Part shown: positions 62,555 to 64,000 of the stretch, in pieces | How the letters are laid out: each line of letters opens with the position of its first letter | Numbering within the stretch: position 1 is the first letter of the stretch | Assembly: GCF_028554725.1 (NCBI RefSeq) | Contig: NC_071672.1 | Location: 30,276,944-30,340,943, forward strand | Length of the DNA: 64,000 bases | From: Zeugodacus cucurbitae | Lineage: Eukaryota > Arthropoda > Insecta > Diptera > Tephritidae | Direction of reading: 5' to 3' | Notes under the pieces: model-generated | Databases searched by the model: none | What the model saw: the letters and a program-made list of their open reading frames with translations, nothing else | Told to the model about the DNA's origin: nothing | Position numbers and translations under genes: made by a program

Positions 62555-63208
62555 TTACTTTTTGAAGATAATTTCATTTAAATGTTGACCGCGGCTTCGT
62601 CTTAGGTGGTCCATTCGGAAAGTCCAATTTTGGGCAACTTTTTCGAGCATTTCGGCCGGAATAGCCCGAATTTCTTCGGAAATGTTGTCTTCCAAAGCTG
62701 GAATAGTTGCTGGCTTATTTCTGTAGACTTTAGACTTGACGTAGCCCCACAAAAAATAGTCTAAAGGCGTTAAATCGCATGATCTTGGTGGCCAACTTAC
62801 GGGTCCATTTCTTGAGATGAATTGTTCTCCGAAGTTTTCCCTCAAAATGGCCATAGAATCGCGAGCTGTGTGGCATGTAGCGCCATCTTGTTGAAACCAC
62901 ATGTCAACCAAGTTCAGTTCTTCCATTTTTGGCAACAAAAAGTTTGTTAGCATCGAACGATAGCGATCGCCATTCACCGTAACGTTGCGTCCAACAGCAT
63001 CTTTGAAAAAATACGGTCCAATGATTCCACCAGCGTACAAACCACACCAAACAGTGCATTTTTCGGGATGCATGGGCAGTTCTTGAACGGCTTCTGGTTG
63101 CTCTTCACCCCAAATGCGGCAATTTTGCTTATTTACGTAGCCATTCAACCAGAAATGAGCCTCATCGCTGAACAAAATTTGTCGATAAACACATTTCGAA
63201 CCGAACAC
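62555..63208 (-). pseudogene. Mariner transposase, catalytic region (217 codons, start lost)
   Basis: This open stretch encodes the DDE/D catalytic domain that cuts and joins transposon ends in the nucleus. Visible motifs are FSDEAHFWLNG (catalytic D15), WFQQDGATCHTA (D108) and SCDLTPLDYFLWG (D150). D108 to D150 has 41 intervening residues, hence DD41D. The C-terminus NEIIFKK ends at a TAA (62,555-62,557), so that end looks complete. The apparent first codon is GTG at 63,208, with an in-frame TGA at 63,227-63,229; the first residues (about 1-6) are out-of-frame readings of the N-terminal sequence, so true homology starts near CVYRQILF. A complete family member would have about 130 more residues, including helix-turn-helix DNA-binding motifs, upstream. 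No ATG start is available before M46, inside the catalytic domain. I judge it non-functional. Confidence 0.9.
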
Positions 63209-63267
63209 TGATTTTGGTAATAAAATTCAATGATTTGCAAGCGTTGCTCGTTAGTAAGTCTATTCAT
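63145..63267 (-). pseudogene. Mariner transposase, N-terminal remnant (40 codons, out of frame)
   Basis: An ATG at 63,267 opens MNRLTNEQRLQIIEFYYQN followed by QCSVRNV, a typical start of this transposase family and the first helix of its paired helix-turn-helix region. After about 26 residues the reading passes the deletion junction and continues as unrelated FIDKFCSAMRLISG before a TGA at 63,145-63,147. The catalytic part continues in another frame. The likely junction lies around 63,185-63,200, where GTGTTTATCGA fits both sides, suggesting end-joining at a few shared bases. The start is 113 bp from the transposon end, a normal leader length. Confidence 0.85.
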
Positions 63268-63380
63268 GATGAAATGTCAAAGCATACTGAGCATCTTTCT
63301 CTTTGACACCATGTCTGAAATCCCACGTGATCTGTCAAATACTAATGCATGAAAATCCTAACCTCAAAAAAATCACCCGT
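63268..63380 (-). other. Transposon 5' leader
   Basis: This 113-bp stretch lies between the right element end and the ATG of the N-terminal remnant. On the minus strand it contains the inverted repeat, ATGCATTAGTATTTGACAG, ATCACGTGGGATTTCAGAC and an AAAGAGAAAGATGC segment. In mariner elements promoter activity lies in this leader, but I cannot point to a specific TATA box or initiator. Confidence 0.6.
63362..63380 (-). repeat. Transposon terminal inverted repeat, right (transposase 5' side)
   Basis: Read on the minus strand this is ACGGGTGATTTTTTTGAGG, the partner of the repeat at 62,447. It lies 113 bases upstream of the first transposase ATG (63,267). In this family the end repeats are where the transposase binds, but the protein encoded here has lost most of the DNA-binding region. 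Confidence 0.88.
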
Positions 63381-63382
63381 TA
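63381..63382. other. TA target-site duplication, right
   Basis: The TA that directly follows the transposon's CACCCGT end is continued by GTTTTGTCACAATAAG, the exact remainder of the satellite monomer. Together with 62,445-62,446 it shows a clean insertion without flanking deletion. Confidence 0.95.
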
Positions 63383-64000
63383 GTTTTGTCACAATAAGCG
63401 ATTTTATATAAAAAAATTAATCTATACCAATATTATAAAGAGGAAATGTTTGTTTTTTTGTTTGTTTGTGTCGAATAGGCTCCGAAACTACTGAATCGAT
63501 TTGAAAAATTCTTTCACCGTTGGAAAGCTATACTATCCCTGAGTGACATAGGCTATATTTAGTTTAACAAAAAAAATAGGGTTCCTTACCAAAACTCCGA
63601 TAATGTAAAAAAAATACCAATAAAACTATCTTTAATCGCGAATGCTGCGAAAACGATTGAAGATATAACAAACTATTATAGTTTTGTCGCAATAAGCGAT
63701 TTTATATAAAAAAATTAATTAAAATACCACTACTTGGAAAGGCTCTTTATTTATACCTTAGTATTAATCCTTATCCAAATAAATGATTTATTATTTAAGA
63801 TCGCTTCAAAACCTTTATATAACTTTTTGAATTATTAGATTCTGACATACCATTCAAAAGATATCACGAGTTAAAAATTTTGAAATTTTTGAATGGTCCT
63901 GTGCGGAATTAAAAATAATTGTCGCTTGATAATCTATAATATCTATACTAATATTATAAAGAGGAAATGTTTGTTTTTTTGTTTGTTTGTGTCGAATAGG
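63381..64000. repeat. Satellite array, continuation to the right of the transposon
   Basis: The array resumes immediately after the transposon with TAGTTTTGTCACAATAAG, in phase with the monomer broken at 62,446. A 521-bp unit starts at 63,421 (67-bp deletion class with long tail) and the next monomer begins at 63,942 and runs off the window. Nothing else is present. Subtracting the transposon and one TA, the interrupted monomer is 364 bp, the normal size, so insertion caused no loss of satellite sequence. Confidence 0.97.

Larger units (their letters stand above)
62447..63380 (-). mobile_element. Internally deleted mariner-type transposon (DD41D class)
   Basis: The element is 934 bp, bounded by imperfect terminal inverted repeats and a TA on each side (62,445-62,446 and 63,381-63,382). 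It encodes, on the minus strand, a broken transposase whose catalytic residues have DD41D spacing. That spacing is reported for rosa-type mariners, a subgroup of the Tc1/mariner cut-and-paste DNA transposons. Complete relatives are expected to be about 1.3 kb with a ~340-residue transposase, so roughly 0.3-0.4 kb is missing from the middle. Its base composition is clearly less AT-rich than the satellite. Both ends survive, so it could still be moved by a transposase supplied elsewhere; that is inference. Confidence 0.92.
60374..63941. repeat. 2,632-bp module, copy 5, interrupted by the transposon
   Basis: Units start at 60374, 60921, 61285, 61597, 62121 and 63421. Removing 936 bp (the transposon plus one TA) gives exactly 2,632 bp, as in copies 2-4. 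CTTTTACCG near 62,214 and the four-base tail insertion near 61,994 are present, and AAATGGTTTATTATT near 61,958 is private. Confidence 0.92.

Noticed and set aside
63206..63208. GTG as a genuine start of a 217-residue transposase
   Set aside because: A eukaryotic transposon would use ATG; the family start MNRLTNEQRL lies upstream in another frame, and residues 1-6 are out-of-frame readings.
62555..63208. Tc1-like DD34E or DD36D transposase
   Set aside because: Aligning by the DLTPLDYFLWG motif puts the third acid at D150 (41 residues after D108). D145 corresponds to the non-catalytic D in the SPDL motif of relatives.
62447..63380. Host gene or viral insertion in the non-satellite segment
   Set aside because: Inverted repeats, TA duplication and a mariner catalytic domain explain the whole 934 bp.
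1..64000. Telomeric repeats (TTAGG-type) or subtelomere
   Set aside because: No tandem TTAGG or similar short G-rich repeat is visible; GTTTGTTTGT tracts are short parts of each monomer.
1..64000. CENP-B-box-like motif that would support a centromere
   Set aside because: I looked for the TTCG....A..CGGG pattern. TTTCGCCGTTGG and AAACGATTG segments do not fit it, so a centromere assignment is not supported.

Overview
The window is almost entirely one AT-rich satellite DNA array (roughly 70 % A+T by eye). It runs off both edges and is interrupted once, near the right end, by an internally deleted mariner-type transposon. I count about 152 head-to-tail monomers, the first and last partial. No host gene, RNA gene or CRISPR array is visible. 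The transposon family, the Helitron-like monomer start and the base composition suggest an arthropod, most likely an insect. The species cannot be named, and a heterochromatic or (peri)centromeric location is only an inference.

The basic monomer is about 364 bp. It begins TCTATACTAATATTATAAAG, passes a T/TTTG-rich tract, a core (CTCCGAAACTACTGAACCGA onward), several A-runs and three short palindromes, and ends in ATATAAAAAAATTAA. About 47 monomers carry an extra tail before the next unit: a 182-bp short form (about 13 copies) or a 223-bp long form (about 34). The short form equals the long form minus 41 bp, lost between ATTATT-type repeats. Further size classes lack 18, 26, 35, 51 or 67 bp, always at the same place within a class, so each deletion arose once and was then copied.

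Layout: 1-5.6 kb holds plain monomers with short tails. 5.6-10.2 kb is a 2,196-bp block present twice. 10.2-16.3 kb holds three related 2.0-2.4-kb blocks that introduce the long tail. 16.3-19.7 kb repeats a two-monomer cassette. 19,657-25,586 is a 2,965-bp seven-monomer unit present twice. 25.6-39.6 kb holds a ~5-kb block present twice (25,587 and 31,712) followed by a 2,763-bp tandem pair. From 40 kb a 4.65-kb duplication is overlaid by a 2,632-bp module with five copies (41,052; 45,700; 49,628; 52,625; 60,374). A second repeating block starts at 55,257 and 58,191. The array is therefore a nested mosaic of segmental amplifications rather than one uniform higher-order repeat.

The transposon (62,447-63,380, minus strand, 934 bp) has imperfect terminal inverted repeats starting A(A/C)GGGTGATTTTTT and a clean TA target duplication. 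It sits in the fifth copy of the 2,632-bp module, in a palindrome that is intact in the sister copies. Its transposase is a pseudogene: a 26-residue N-terminus is joined out of frame to the complete catalytic region (D15, D108, D150; DD41D spacing), and the DNA-binding part is missing. Transposition by its own protein is unlikely, although both ends survive.

The most interesting observations are that the monomer start resembles insect Helitron 5' termini, suggesting a rolling-circle-transposon origin of the satellite, and the traceable record of amplification events that also dates the mariner insertion as late.
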